NCBI RefSeq assembly: GCF_023065955.2
Contig: NW_026622874.1
Coordinates: 31,199,772-31,263,771 of the forward strand
Source: Ursus arctos
Lineage: Eukaryota > Chordata > Mammalia > Carnivora > Ursidae
Length of the DNA: 64,000 bases
Direction of reading: 5' to 3'
Shown here: one piece after another, positions 23,844-33,974 of the stretch
Layout: each line of letters opens with the position of its first letter
How positions within the stretch are numbered: the first letter of the stretch is position 1
Translations under genes and position numbers: made by a program
Notes under the pieces: generated by a model
Database searches by the model: none
Told to the model about the DNA's origin: nothing
The model's input: only the letters and a program-made list of their open reading frames with translations

Positions 23844-24130
23844 CACTGCCACATTCTAATATCACTTAGAACAACAAAAAATGAAATGTTTCTTAATACA
23901 ACTATTTCTCTACTGTTCCCTACTTTCTCCTAACTTTGTTTAGTGAATTAGGAGATGAACCTTAAGTAGATAAAGTACTCCAAAGTCCTTACAGAGAGAG
24001 GTCTCGGAATATACTGCATATCTAAACATGTCCTAAATTTCTGCAAAACGTTAGAAATTTTATTCCTGCTGAAAGTCAAAATACCCCTTTTAGGAATATC
24101 ATTGATTAAACTGAACTGTAAAACTTCCAC

Positions 24131-24163
24131 AACAAAACAAAACAAAACAAAACAAAACAAAAC
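24131..24163 (+). repeat. (AAAAC)n microsatellite
   Basis: Six clean AAAAC units with a partial unit; no flanking retroposon identified. Confidence 0.9.
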
Positions 24164-24801
24164 CTGGTTCAATAAACTGCCCCACTCTTCCACAGGCTGT
24201 GGACAGGCAGGCCTTTCTCATTAGATCAGCCCCCCCCCTTACATCCTAATGATCTCTAACGGTAACATGGAAAGCAGGAAGGGGGTGTGATATTTTCCCT
24301 CAGGACTCGTAATGTAACAGGTTTGTATTGGGTTTTTTAATTCAATATTCCAAAAGTCCAGATTCTGCCTTGGAAATCTTAGAGTCACTCCCAGAGCACC
24401 TCAGAATTGTACTGATGATTTAAAAAATATGTATGTGGAAGTGTGTGGTAACTACAAAGTGCCGTTATGAATAAAATATGTATTTTATTCATATACATAT
24501 TTACATACATATTTACACACACAGATTCCTTCTAATACAGTCTTCTTTTACAACTTTAAAAAATATTACCCAGAGAGATTAAGTAAAGTTAATATACAGC
24601 ACAACAACAATAAAGGTGAATATTTTTACTTCTGCAAAAAAGTTTTGCAGTGTTCTGATATTCTTACAGAAGAGTCAGAAAGATGTGAACTGAATAAAGG
24701 AGGAGCATAGGTCAGATCGTTAAAGATCTCTATTCTGAGGTTTTAAATATTAGTTTTGCATTTTACAAAGAAAACTAGCAATAGTTCAGAAAATGGGTTG
24801 G

Positions 24802-25000
24802 GGACACCTGGGTGGCACAGCGGTTGAGCGTCTGCCTTCGGCTCAGGGCGTGATCCCGGCATTCTGGGATCGGGCCCCACATCAGGCTCCTCCGCTATAA
24901 GCCTGCTTCTTCCTCTCCCACTCCCCCTGCTTGTGTTCCCTCTCTCGCTGGCTGTCTCTATCCTGTCGAATAAATAAATAAAATCTTTAAAAAAAAAAAA
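24802..25000 (+). mobile_element. Can-SINE (young ursid type)
   Basis: Full-length element with a perfect 14-bp target duplication 'agaaaatgggttgg' (24,788-24,801 and 25,001-25,014). Confidence 0.95.
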
Positions 25001-25432
25001 AGAAAATGGGTTGGAAGGAATGCTAAAACTGGTGCTAACAAAACAAGACTAGCTTAGAAAACTAATACAAGCCTCTTAATGAGAGGGAATAAACTTCAGT
25101 GTAAGCACAAAGCATCAGAAATTGAGATGTAGACTTGGCAGGACTTACTGATCAACAAGGGGGGGGGGCGTGAGTTTAAGACAGGGCTAGTTTCCAGATT
25201 TCTGTCTCAGATACCTAGTTATTTAAAAATACCACTCAGATAGTAAATCTGCATGGAGTGGGGAGTAAAGAAACTGGATTTGGTGGCTGTGATGACAACT
25301 TTAGTTTGGGACATCTTGAACGTCCCAAACTATTTTGGATTGCTGTGGAACATGCAAGATATCTAGCTACTATCTGAAAACACAAATTAGGAAAATTCTG
25401 TGTACTTTTATTCATAGTGCACTTTTATTTTT

Positions 25433-25535
25433 TTCAAGTTTTTATCTAAATTTCAGTTGGTTAACATACAGTGTAGCATTAGCTTCGGGTGTGCAATGTA
25501 GTGATTCAACACTTCCATACAACACTTGGTTCTCA
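25433..25535 (-). mobile_element. L1 3' terminal fragment
   Basis: 'tttcagttggttaacataca' followed by 'agtgattcaacacttccata' is the reverse complement of the end of carnivore L1 3'UTRs. Confidence 0.8.
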
Positions 25536-25561
25536 TCGTAAGTGTTAACATTGCACTTTTT

Positions 25562-25770
25562 GGGGCGCCTGGGGTGGCTCAGTCAGTTGAACGTCCGACT
25601 CTTGATTTTGGCTCAGGTCATGATCTCAAGGTTGTGAGATTGAGCCCCTGAGTCAGGCCGTGTGCTCAGCAGGGAGTCTGCTTGAGAGTCTCTCTCTCTC
25701 CCTCTGCCCCTCCCCCATGCACGATCGCACTCTCTCCCTCTCTCTAAAATAATAAATCTTTAAAAAAAAA
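25562..25770 (+). mobile_element. Can-SINE (older)
   Basis: GGGGCGCCTGGGGTGGCTCAG head, GACTCTTGATTTTGGCTCAG, CT-rich body, AATAATAAATCTTTA(n) tail. Confidence 0.92.
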
Positions 25771-28700
25771 ATAGCGCATTTTTAATTTACTGCTCCAGAA
25801 AGCAGAACTAAGGTGAGCAGATAGACAAAAGTTACTGAATGGCAGGTTTTTGGTCAAATACATCTGGCCAATGGATGCAATCAATGTAGATAACGTATGG
25901 AATTCCATTATAACAATTCAAAAAACGCTTGTTGAGCATATACTGTATTTAGATACTGTGCAAAATCTAAGGAGTACAAAAATAAGACATCACCCTCTAG
26001 GAATTGACAGGGAAGACAAATTATAAACACGTGCTTACAGAATTACTGCAATTATAGCAGTATGTAAGGAAGGTGAGAACAGGGTTAAGATGGAAACACA
26101 AAGAACATTAGGCAATGTAGATGATACGAAGACTGAGAAGTAAGTAATCAAGAGAGAAGGAGAAAACTTTTTAAAAAACAGGAAATGGTTAACAATGTCA
26201 GCTTGACAGACACCAACATTACAAGCGTTAATTAATACACTGGAAGACAACTACAGGTCTTGATAGTCTAGGGTAGAGCAATGATTCCCAACCTGGTTAT
26301 CACCAGACCTCTATGTAAAAATTAGGCTCTGTAAACTACTCAATATTTCAAAACGCTTTTTCAAAACTGTACCTTAACCTAAGATAGTACTAACTTCTTC
26401 ACCTCTGACTGGAATTATACTAGATCACTGTGGTGACACCGCCATCTTACATTTACCTCAGGTCCTGATTAGCAGTTACCCGTCTGATAAAAGGAGGAAA
26501 TGAATGATAACTTAGTATATAAAATATGGGTTTTACCCAGAGGAGGAGATAAACGTAACCCTTACTGCTTAAAAATCTAAACTTAAGGGCTAAAATGTTG
26601 TGTGACAGCTGATAAGAATATGCTCAACAGATACAAATGATTTGTTCTTTGGTTCAAAATACCGGTTTGCTATGCAAGCGATTGAAGACACCTGATCTGA
26701 AAGTTGTCCAGGTGGAAGAGACTCTATGGTTTTGGTTGATTTCAACCTCATCTTGAGCCAACACGCAAATCCAAAAAGGCTACGTTACTCGACAATACAT
26801 CTGGAATGGAATGGCTCACTACCATATTTCAAACTTTAAAACCTACAACTACACACCATCCAGAGGAAGAACTGGATATTTTGTCTATAAAGAGAAATGC
26901 TCAAAAGTTGTCTCAAATGGTAGAAGGGATGTCATACACACAGGGAAGAGTGAACTCTTAATTTATTGCTCCAGAAGGCAGACTTAGAATAAGTATATAG
27001 ACAGAATAAGTATATAGACAGATTTTCATCGAACTCATGTGCCACTGAATGTTTCACAGTATATTATAATGGCATGGCTAAAATTATCTGTCTCCCCAAC
27101 TCGAACACGTGCTCCTTGAGGGAAGGAGTGTGGTTTTATTCATCTTTATGGCCCCACAGAATCTACCACAGAACACTGAGTACAGCTGGTGCTCAATAAG
27201 GCTGCTGAACTAACAGGTGAATGAAGGGACTGAATGCTTTAAGAGCCACTTCACTGGGAAAAAGGTTGAATGAGATGCCCCCCTGGACCCCGAAAATTCT
27301 AAGATGTCCCTAGTACAAAGTCCTCATCCAGAGCTTATTTTACCTCGTAACACAGCAAGGGAATGGTGTGTATAAAGAATGGGCTCTGGTATGTGAAAAA
27401 TAGCACAGATAGATTAACCTGATCCAACATCTTTATTTGAAATGCTAATAATAACTTTAGTCTCTTTACCAAACTAGAAAACATATAATTCCCGATCTTT
27501 ATATTATGAAAACTTCAATGAATGCAAAAAATTGATGTGAATATCTGAAACACAGAAGAATCTCTGGAATATGAGAATTACAAAAATCTTGTTCTTTAAA
27601 CATACAAGTAATAGTAGGCAGAGCAAAAAGCCATCAGTTGACATAAAAAAAGGAATTGATCACATTTAACTGCGGGGGGGGGGGGGAGGCGGTACTGAGA
27701 AAAAGAGAAAAAACTAAAATATTTCTAGAAATTAAAAGTTACAGGGTCAGATCCGGATGCTATCTGCGTATTTTTTGCTCACATTCTGCATAAACTTTTT
27801 AGCTTTACCATGTCATTAAGAAATACTGCAACAAACTGGTTGCAGAAATAAAGTACAAAACATTAATCAGTGGATTTGGTTTTTTTATTTTTAACCTCTA
27901 GTTAAAAGCATAGTAAGGAAAAGAGTTTGAAAGTACCATTCTGGGTAACAGGAATATCAAAGATTATAAGTAGATCTTGTTCCCAAGTGCTTTCCATCAC
28001 TTTAGCTAAAGTAGTTATCTGAAAAGTGTCTGAATGTGTGTCTTGCATATAACAGGTAATCAATCCCTTAAATAAACTAAACACACAGCTCAAGTTATTT
28101 TGGAGGCCACACGATCTGACACAAAGGAACCCCCAGAGATATACGCTACTGGTGATTAGCCAGTCACCAAGATGGGAAGTTCTTTTTAAAGTTTTACTTA
28201 GGAGAACACACATAAAATTTAAGCTAATGATGATATAGCTAGAGGTACCATGAACATCTGTACAGATGATGTGAATCTCTACACACGTGCGCCCACACAG
28301 GTAAATTTTACAAACTACTTTCACTGTTTGAGTTAAGCTAAGCGTCTGACAGGGGCTGGAAGATGATGCAGTCTTTCACATAAATATCCTAGACGTGTGA
28401 TGTTAATTTTCACAATATCCTCCTTAAAAACAAAGCAAAACATAGACACTTCATTCCAGATAGATGTTTTTGGAACAAGATGAAAATACGCTCTAATGCC
28501 AACTACCTTATCTGGCTAGGCAGTCAATACTAAGGTACTTTTTGAAAATACTGAGTATTGGTGACACTGTAACACTTATTGAACTGATAATACGTGCAGG
28601 ATTCTAAGAGTGTGCGTTTGTTATTTCAGATGTATTTACTTCTCTTTCTTAGAAAAACAGCAGTTTTGAGTGCTAGGGGGGGGAAAAATACGCTTGAGGA
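25771..28700. other. Intronic sequence with one L2 piece and simple repeats
   Basis: Mostly unique. 27,080-27,220 ('ctccttgagggaaggagtgt', 'ggtgctcaataaggctgctg') is the L2 3' terminus on the plus strand. A 17-bp tandem duplication sits at 26,985-27,019 and a G-run at 27,674-27,686. The 140-codon minus-strand open frame at 27,902-28,324 has no recognisable family. Confidence 0.55.
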
Positions 28701-29248
28701 AATTAACCTCATCCCAAATTTCCCGGCCCCCTACAACAGCAAACAGAAGGGTATGGACGGAGAGTGCAACCCAGCATCAGCTCCGGAGAAGGGACTAAGA
28801 CGGGTTAGGGCTGGGACAGCAAAACTGGACTCCCAGTTTGGTAGCAAGGCGGGTACCGCGGGAAGAGGGGTGCGGAGGGTAGCACAGTGGAGGGGGAACG
28901 CCCCGCAGTCCCTCGCTCCCCCGGCCGGTCCCGCGGACTCCGCAGGGCCGCACCGGGGCTCCACTCGGCGCCGCTAGGCACCGCACCTGCCAGGCGGACC
29001 GGCTCCTCCCCGCGCCGGGCCGCGGGCTGAGGCCGACAGGACCGTCAGGGCCGGAGCTAGCGAGCCAGCAGACCCGCGGCGCCGCTCCGCCCACACGTCT
29101 CCCGAGACGCGGTCGGGACCCCTGCGCCTCGCCGGCCTGCTCCCCCCGCAGGCGAGTGCCCCACCCGCGCCACGGCCTCCCGGGCGCCTGGGAGCCCGGC
29201 TCCCTGGGCGTTCCCCCTCCTCCCACACCGCGGCCGGCCTCCACTTAC

Positions 29249-29261
29249 CTTCAATCGCCAT
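29249..29261 (-). CDS. SYT14: SYT14 exon 1, coding part (start codon)
   Basis: Minus-strand ATGGCGATTGAAG followed by the donor GTAAGT. It encodes MAIE plus the first base of a glycine codon completed by exon 2. The start is chosen because it gives the known SYT14 N-terminus and has a strong context (A at -3, G at +4). Another ATG lies 14 bases upstream in a different frame (29,275-29,273) with a weak -3 base (T). The chosen frame has no stop as far as an ATG at 29,540, so an extension is formally possible if transcription begins that far upstream. Confidence 0.92.
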
Positions 29262-29507
29262 GATGTGCTCGCCATGGACCGCACCAACTGGATGGCGGGG
29301 GCGGCGGGCGGGCGTGCGGGTGCGCGGGCGGAGGACGCGCAGAGTCCGCCAGCCAGAGGGGCGGGGCCGGCCCCGCACACGCCCGGCTGCGCGGCCCGGA
29401 CGGGAGCCGCGGGCGGGGCGGAGGAGGGGCCCCCGCCCGAGCGCCCGACTGCTGGCCACGGAAGAAATGGAACCTTCCCCGGCCGCCGCCGCTGCCGCCA
29501 GCACGTG

Positions 29508-29541
29508 ACGCCGCCCCGCCCCCACCCCCCCCACCCCCACA
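29508..29541 (-). promoter_or_regulatory. G-rich tract with G-quadruplex potential and Sp1-like boxes
   Basis: On the SYT14 sense strand the tract contains runs of 5, 8, 5 and 4 guanines separated by single bases (seen as C-runs on the plus strand). It lies about 250 bases upstream of the start codon. A second G-rich array on the other strand lies at 29,294-29,331. Confidence 0.6.
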
Positions 29542-30021
29542 GAGCCTCGCGCCGGGATTCAAAACAGGTGCCCAGTCCGGGGAGCCCGGCACCCGCGCCC
29601 GAGACCGGCCCGAGGCGCACTGAGCATGTGCGGGCGGCTCTGACCCGCTCGGCCCGGGGCTTCCCGGGGCGCAGGACCACGGCGGACGCGTCCGCTCCTC
29701 GGGTACGGGCAGCATCCGCAGTCGACGAAGGAGGGGAGTAGGGAAAGGATGTGGTCAGGACCATGGACAGGTCTCCTCAATTGAAGACTGGGCTCAGGGA
29801 TTCCCACCCAGTGACTCCTTATTTCGGTAATCGGAAGGTCTGTTTTGCTTTTGTTTTGCTTTGCCTGAATCAGCGAAGTACTCGCCTCAGATCTCTGCTG
29901 TGGGTTGAAGAGATCGCTAGTTGGCAAAAAGCAAACCGGAGAAAGGCATCCTAAGGACAGCAGCTTCCGTTTCTCTCGTCTCTCAGTCTCTGTCTCCCTC
30001 TCTCTTCCTCTCCCTCTCTCT

Positions 30022-30082
30022 CTGGAAAGACATATCTTTGGCACTATACATATTTTATTTGCATCTCATAGATATCTATGGT

Positions 30083-30126
<44 letters not shown>

Positions 30127-30762
30127 CTGATAAAACTTGCCAGCACTCTGAGCATGGTTTTCCCCCTTGGAAATATGAGTTGACATTTATCTACACATTA
30201 TAAACACACATTTGAGGCCATACAATAGTAGGGATCAGACACGTTTTGACAGATTTTAAATTTGCAAACCTGTGGGTGTTATGAACAGTCACAGGCCAAC
30301 CTGGTACACAGCAACAATTGGCCCCTTAATTTTTACTGGAGGCACCTGAAACACTCAACCTTTTACCCGACTCACAACTTAATTTGGTTACTCTGAGGAT
30401 CCGGACAGTCAACAACATTGAGGAATAGGGAGTTACTGATTCCACCATGCATACAAAATGCTAACTCTTAGTGCAAAACAGCTATATTGGGGACGACACA
30501 AAGAAGACAAGATTTTGCACTTATGTAAGTGAGGTTGGACTGTAAATCTAGAGCAGAAACTGTCTTTCATTGCTTTTATATAATCTTTCCCTCAGTCACA
30601 GCTTATGTCCAATAGACATTCATTCTTTACCATTTTCATTAGTTCAGTGAATGTTTATAGAACTAGGCACCGTGCTAAAAGCTAGTTACAAGCAAGAGTT
30701 GTTATTGAAGGAACAAATGAATTCTATCCAGAAAATATTTAAATGTCTATATTTCAGGAAAG

Positions 30763-30804
<42 letters not shown>

Positions 30805-30864
30805 ACCATAGATATCTATGAGATGCAGGTAAAATATGTGTAGTGCCAAAGATATGTTCTCCAG
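30022..30864. repeat. Inverted repeat with AC/GT microsatellites at its inner ends
   Basis: The left arm (30,022-30,124) ends with (AC)20 at 30,085-30,124. The right arm (30,766-30,864) begins with a GT repeat (30,767-30,802) and is the reverse complement of the left. Outside the microsatellite, 54 bases match with only three mismatches, all transitions, and the outermost ten bases match with an indel. Spacer 30,125-30,765. Confidence 0.92.
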
Positions 30865-33036
30865 GTAACCACCTTTAAAAAGAGAAGTCTTGAACTCCAA
30901 ACCATGAGTTTGAACTTGAAACTGACAGTTCTGAGTTCATGGTTTCTGGCTGGCTCTGAGTAATCCAATTGTTCAACCTTTTTAAGAATTTCATATTGAA
31001 AGCCAGAAAAACTTAATCATAATTTCATCACCAACGCACAAGTTACTGTATATATGACCAAGTTAGATGAGCTTCCACATTCAGGTTAATATCAGCACAG
31101 TTTGCTAAGAAAATTAATTTGTGTATGTGTAGTGAACTTGAGTTTCAAACTTGTCAAATCCCAGAATTTAGACCAAGGCTACTCAGTACTGATGACATTT
31201 CCCCTCAGATTAGAATACAGAACTCCCCCTGCCAACATTACCTTTAAAAAAACAAAACAAAACAAACTGTGCTCTCCACATTTCTAATTGGATGTTTTCT
31301 ATGAGACTCCTCATGAACAATATCATATGGCTTACTTTAACTTTCCAGCATTTCATATAGCTGCTAAGTTTGCTTAGTGGACACTTGGACTTGAGATTTC
31401 TTATACCTATACGCTCCTATTTCTAAGGTATGCTATGGGTTTGATACTTTTAATTTTGGGGACTGTCAATTATAATTTAAATGTTTTACATTTTATTAAT
31501 TATCCATCCTACCTACTGACATTATTTTTTCTAGATTTAGTCTATACACCTTTATGCACTGGGGGATATTCAAGAACTGCTGCATTTTAAATTATTCATT
31601 CTTCCTTATTAATAAGTTATTTGCAAAACAGTTTCCAAACATGTAGTTCAAGCAATTACCCAATTTTCCCACCATGTGTTGTGGAGATAGGAGCTGAGAT
31701 GGAAAAGAAAAATAAAAGAGGTCAAAGTAATTCCCTTTCTTGTGATTCGGAAATATAAATGTGTTCTCGGTATTTTAAGGTTCAGCTTAATATTTCACAG
31801 AAATATTATTTAAAATGATAGTTTACTTCCAAGAGGGCAACAGAGCTTGTGCTTTCCAGTGGTGTGGAAATTCACTGAGAGTGAATTATGTGGAAAGGCC
31901 AACCAAAGGGAAAGTGAAAATATTTCACTTGCATTAGTTAAGTAGCATTCATGTGCCAACCAAAATAATCTACTACCATTAATAACAATAATATCTTGAT
32001 GGAAATGTATATTCCAATTTATAAAAGTTCCCAATTTACTCTTTAGAAACTATTTTTAAAGTTGGAAACTTATTAACTTAATCTATTCAGTTGAAAAAGA
32101 ACAAAGTCACTAAAAGAATGAAAAAATACTATCTAGCAATTATAGTTGCATATATAGAAATGGAAACTTCACAATTACCTATATAAAAGATTACGTTTTG
32201 GAAAATTTAGTAGACATTAAATTATGTTACCCAGGGATTTTGAGTCTTTGAGCAAGAGAGACATTTTTTAACTTTAAACTTTGTTAGCGGTTGCAATTAT
32301 CTGAGATGTAGCTGGATATAAGAATCTAATGAAAAATCTAGTTAAAACCATTAATATTGCATTTCCTTCATGAATCATAATGTCATAGAAACAGTTATAA
32401 TATTAGTTATTTGTTCTGGTAACTTTGCCAGTGAGAGCAACTCAGCTTGAACTAGCTTAAGGAAAATGGAAAGTTAATTATAAAGATATAAGTATAGAAA
32501 TAAAGCTGGGCCTCAGTATCGGCTGGACTTGGGAACCTGAATGCTGTCACTACACTTCCTGCCTCTTTTCTCTACCCCTCTCTGCATGTTGGTTTCATTT
32601 TTCTTGCTCACCGCAGGGTAACTTTATCCCTATGGTGGAAAACATGACCCCTGAGAAATTCTAAGCTCTATGGCTCACAGATTCTGCCAACTTTCTGGGC
32701 CCCAAGTCCATAAATTCCAAAAAAGGCAGGGTGTCATTGGCACTATTTAAGTAGAGTATCCTGCCCCAGACCAACCAGGAGGCAAGGTACTAAAATTGAC
32801 CCAGCTTGGGTCAGGTGCATACCTCTGACAAAAAAATAAAATAAATAAAATAAAATAAAATAAAATAAAATAAAATAAAATAAAATAAGATAAAATAAAA
32901 ATCCTCTGTGGCCATAATGACAGGGTCATAGAAGAATAAAGCAGTCCCCATGGGACCTATATGGATGATGGGGTGGGGTGAGATATTTCCCAGCAGGGAA
33001 TTCTTGTACCCAGAAATTGTAAATGATGACTACAAG
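30865..33036. other. Intergenic sequence upstream of SYT14
   Basis: No gene recognised. 32,400-32,820 looks like an unassigned ancient repeat. It is followed by an (AAAAT)n array at about 32,830-32,902, possibly an expanded retroposon tail. Confidence 0.45.
32830..32902 (+). repeat. (AAAAT)n microsatellite
   Basis: About 14 AAAAT-type units with two imperfect ones (AAAT, AAGAT). Confidence 0.92.
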
Positions 33037-33050
33037 GGTACTCTACGTCA

Positions 33051-33255
33051 GGGGCGCCTGGGTGGCACAGCGGTTGGGTGTCTGCCTTTGGCTCAGGGCG
33101 TGATCCCGGCATTCCGGGATCGAGCCCCACATCAGGCTCCTCTGCTTTGAGCCTGCTTCTTCCTCTCCCACTCCCCCTGCTTGTGTTCCCTCTCTCTCTG
33201 GCTGTCTCTATCTCTGTTGAATAAATAAATAAAATCTTTAAAAAAAAAAAAAAAA
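33051..33255 (+). mobile_element. Can-SINE (young ursid type)
   Basis: Full-length, with a 14-bp target duplication 'ggtactctacgtca' (33,037-33,050 and 33,256-33,269). Confidence 0.96.
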
Positions 33256-33756
33256 GGTACTCTACGTCAACACATTTCCGTTAGGTTCCCTTACAGCAGA
33301 AGTGCTTGGAAGAATTGTCAATTGACAATGAAAACTTTCTGTATTTGTGCTGTGCAATACAGTGGCCACTAGCTACATGTGGTTAGTGCCTACTGTATTG
33401 GACCACATAGCCTTAGAACTATGGCATGGTAGTGTGCTGGGAGGGACTGCCAAAGATTATTTAATGGGTACTTGGTGGGATAAATTGTAATTTTTCTGAT
33501 GGGAGGAGGACACTAGGAATTTCCTGTGTGTGGATACTCTACCTTATGATCTGGTACAGAAAGAAATGTGCCCATGTTGCTATGTGGAGGTAAATAAGGT
33601 TGAGATGGGAAGAAAAAGACAAAAATAGACAGAAATTGGGATAATTCTTTTTGCTCTTTCGTTTCCTCCAGCAATTATTTTCTTCAAGATTTGTTCCCTA
33701 CCCTGCTATAGGCAGCACAGTAATAGCTGTGAGAAAAACTAAACATGGAACATTCT

Positions 33757-33957
33757 TTTTTTTTTAAGATTTTACTTATTTATTTGACAGAGAGAGAGAC
33801 AGCCAGCAAGAGAGGGAACACAAGCAGGGGGAGTGGGAGAGGCAGAAGCAGGCTCTCAGCAGAGCAGGGAGCTGATGCGGGGCTTGATCCAAGGACCCTG
33901 GGTTCATGCCCTGAGCCAAAGGCAGATGCTTAACGACTGAGCCACCCAGGTGTCCCA
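33757..33957 (-). mobile_element. Can-SINE
   Basis: Reverse-oriented and full-length, with a perfect 17-bp target duplication 'taaacatggaacattct' (33,740-33,756 and 33,958-33,974). Confidence 0.96.
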
Positions 33958-33974
33958 TAAACATGGAACATTCT

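Larger units (their letters stand above)
15848..29248 (-). other. SYT14: SYT14 intron 1
   Basis: GT-AG intron of 13,401 bases, with donor GTAAGT at 29,248-29,243 and acceptor AG at 15,849-15,848. The intron interrupts the coding sequence in phase 1. It holds about nine Can-SINEs, an L1 3' end, and the first ~500 bases of the CpG island. No alternative exon is evident from sequence alone. Confidence 0.85.
28720..29750 (-). promoter_or_regulatory. SYT14: CpG island: SYT14 promoter, 5'UTR, exon 1 and intron 1 start
   Basis: The only strongly GC- and CpG-rich kilobase in the window, in sharp contrast to AT-rich flanks, and it surrounds the SYT14 start codon. No TATA box is placed convincingly, as is usual for CpG-island promoters. 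Visible candidate sites are an E-box CACGTG at 29,502-29,507 merging into TGACG, Sp1-type GGGGCGG boxes and a long G-run (minus strand) at 29,508-29,541, and a CATGTGCGGGC sequence near 29,625 that loosely resembles an NRF1 site. The transcription start is not determinable from sequence; the large open frames on both strands here reflect GC richness. Confidence 0.85.

Noticed and set aside
27902..28324. 140-codon minus-strand open frame in SYT14 intron 1
   Set aside because: Sense to the gene but no domain, no splice context and no recognised family; length is compatible with chance over 64 kb.
28594..29764. Several long overlapping open frames (up to 235 codons) on both strands in the CpG island
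   Set aside because: They occur in multiple frames at once, are Arg/Pro/Gly/Ala-rich and reflect GC-rich, stop-poor DNA. Only the 13 coding bases of SYT14 exon 1 are supported.
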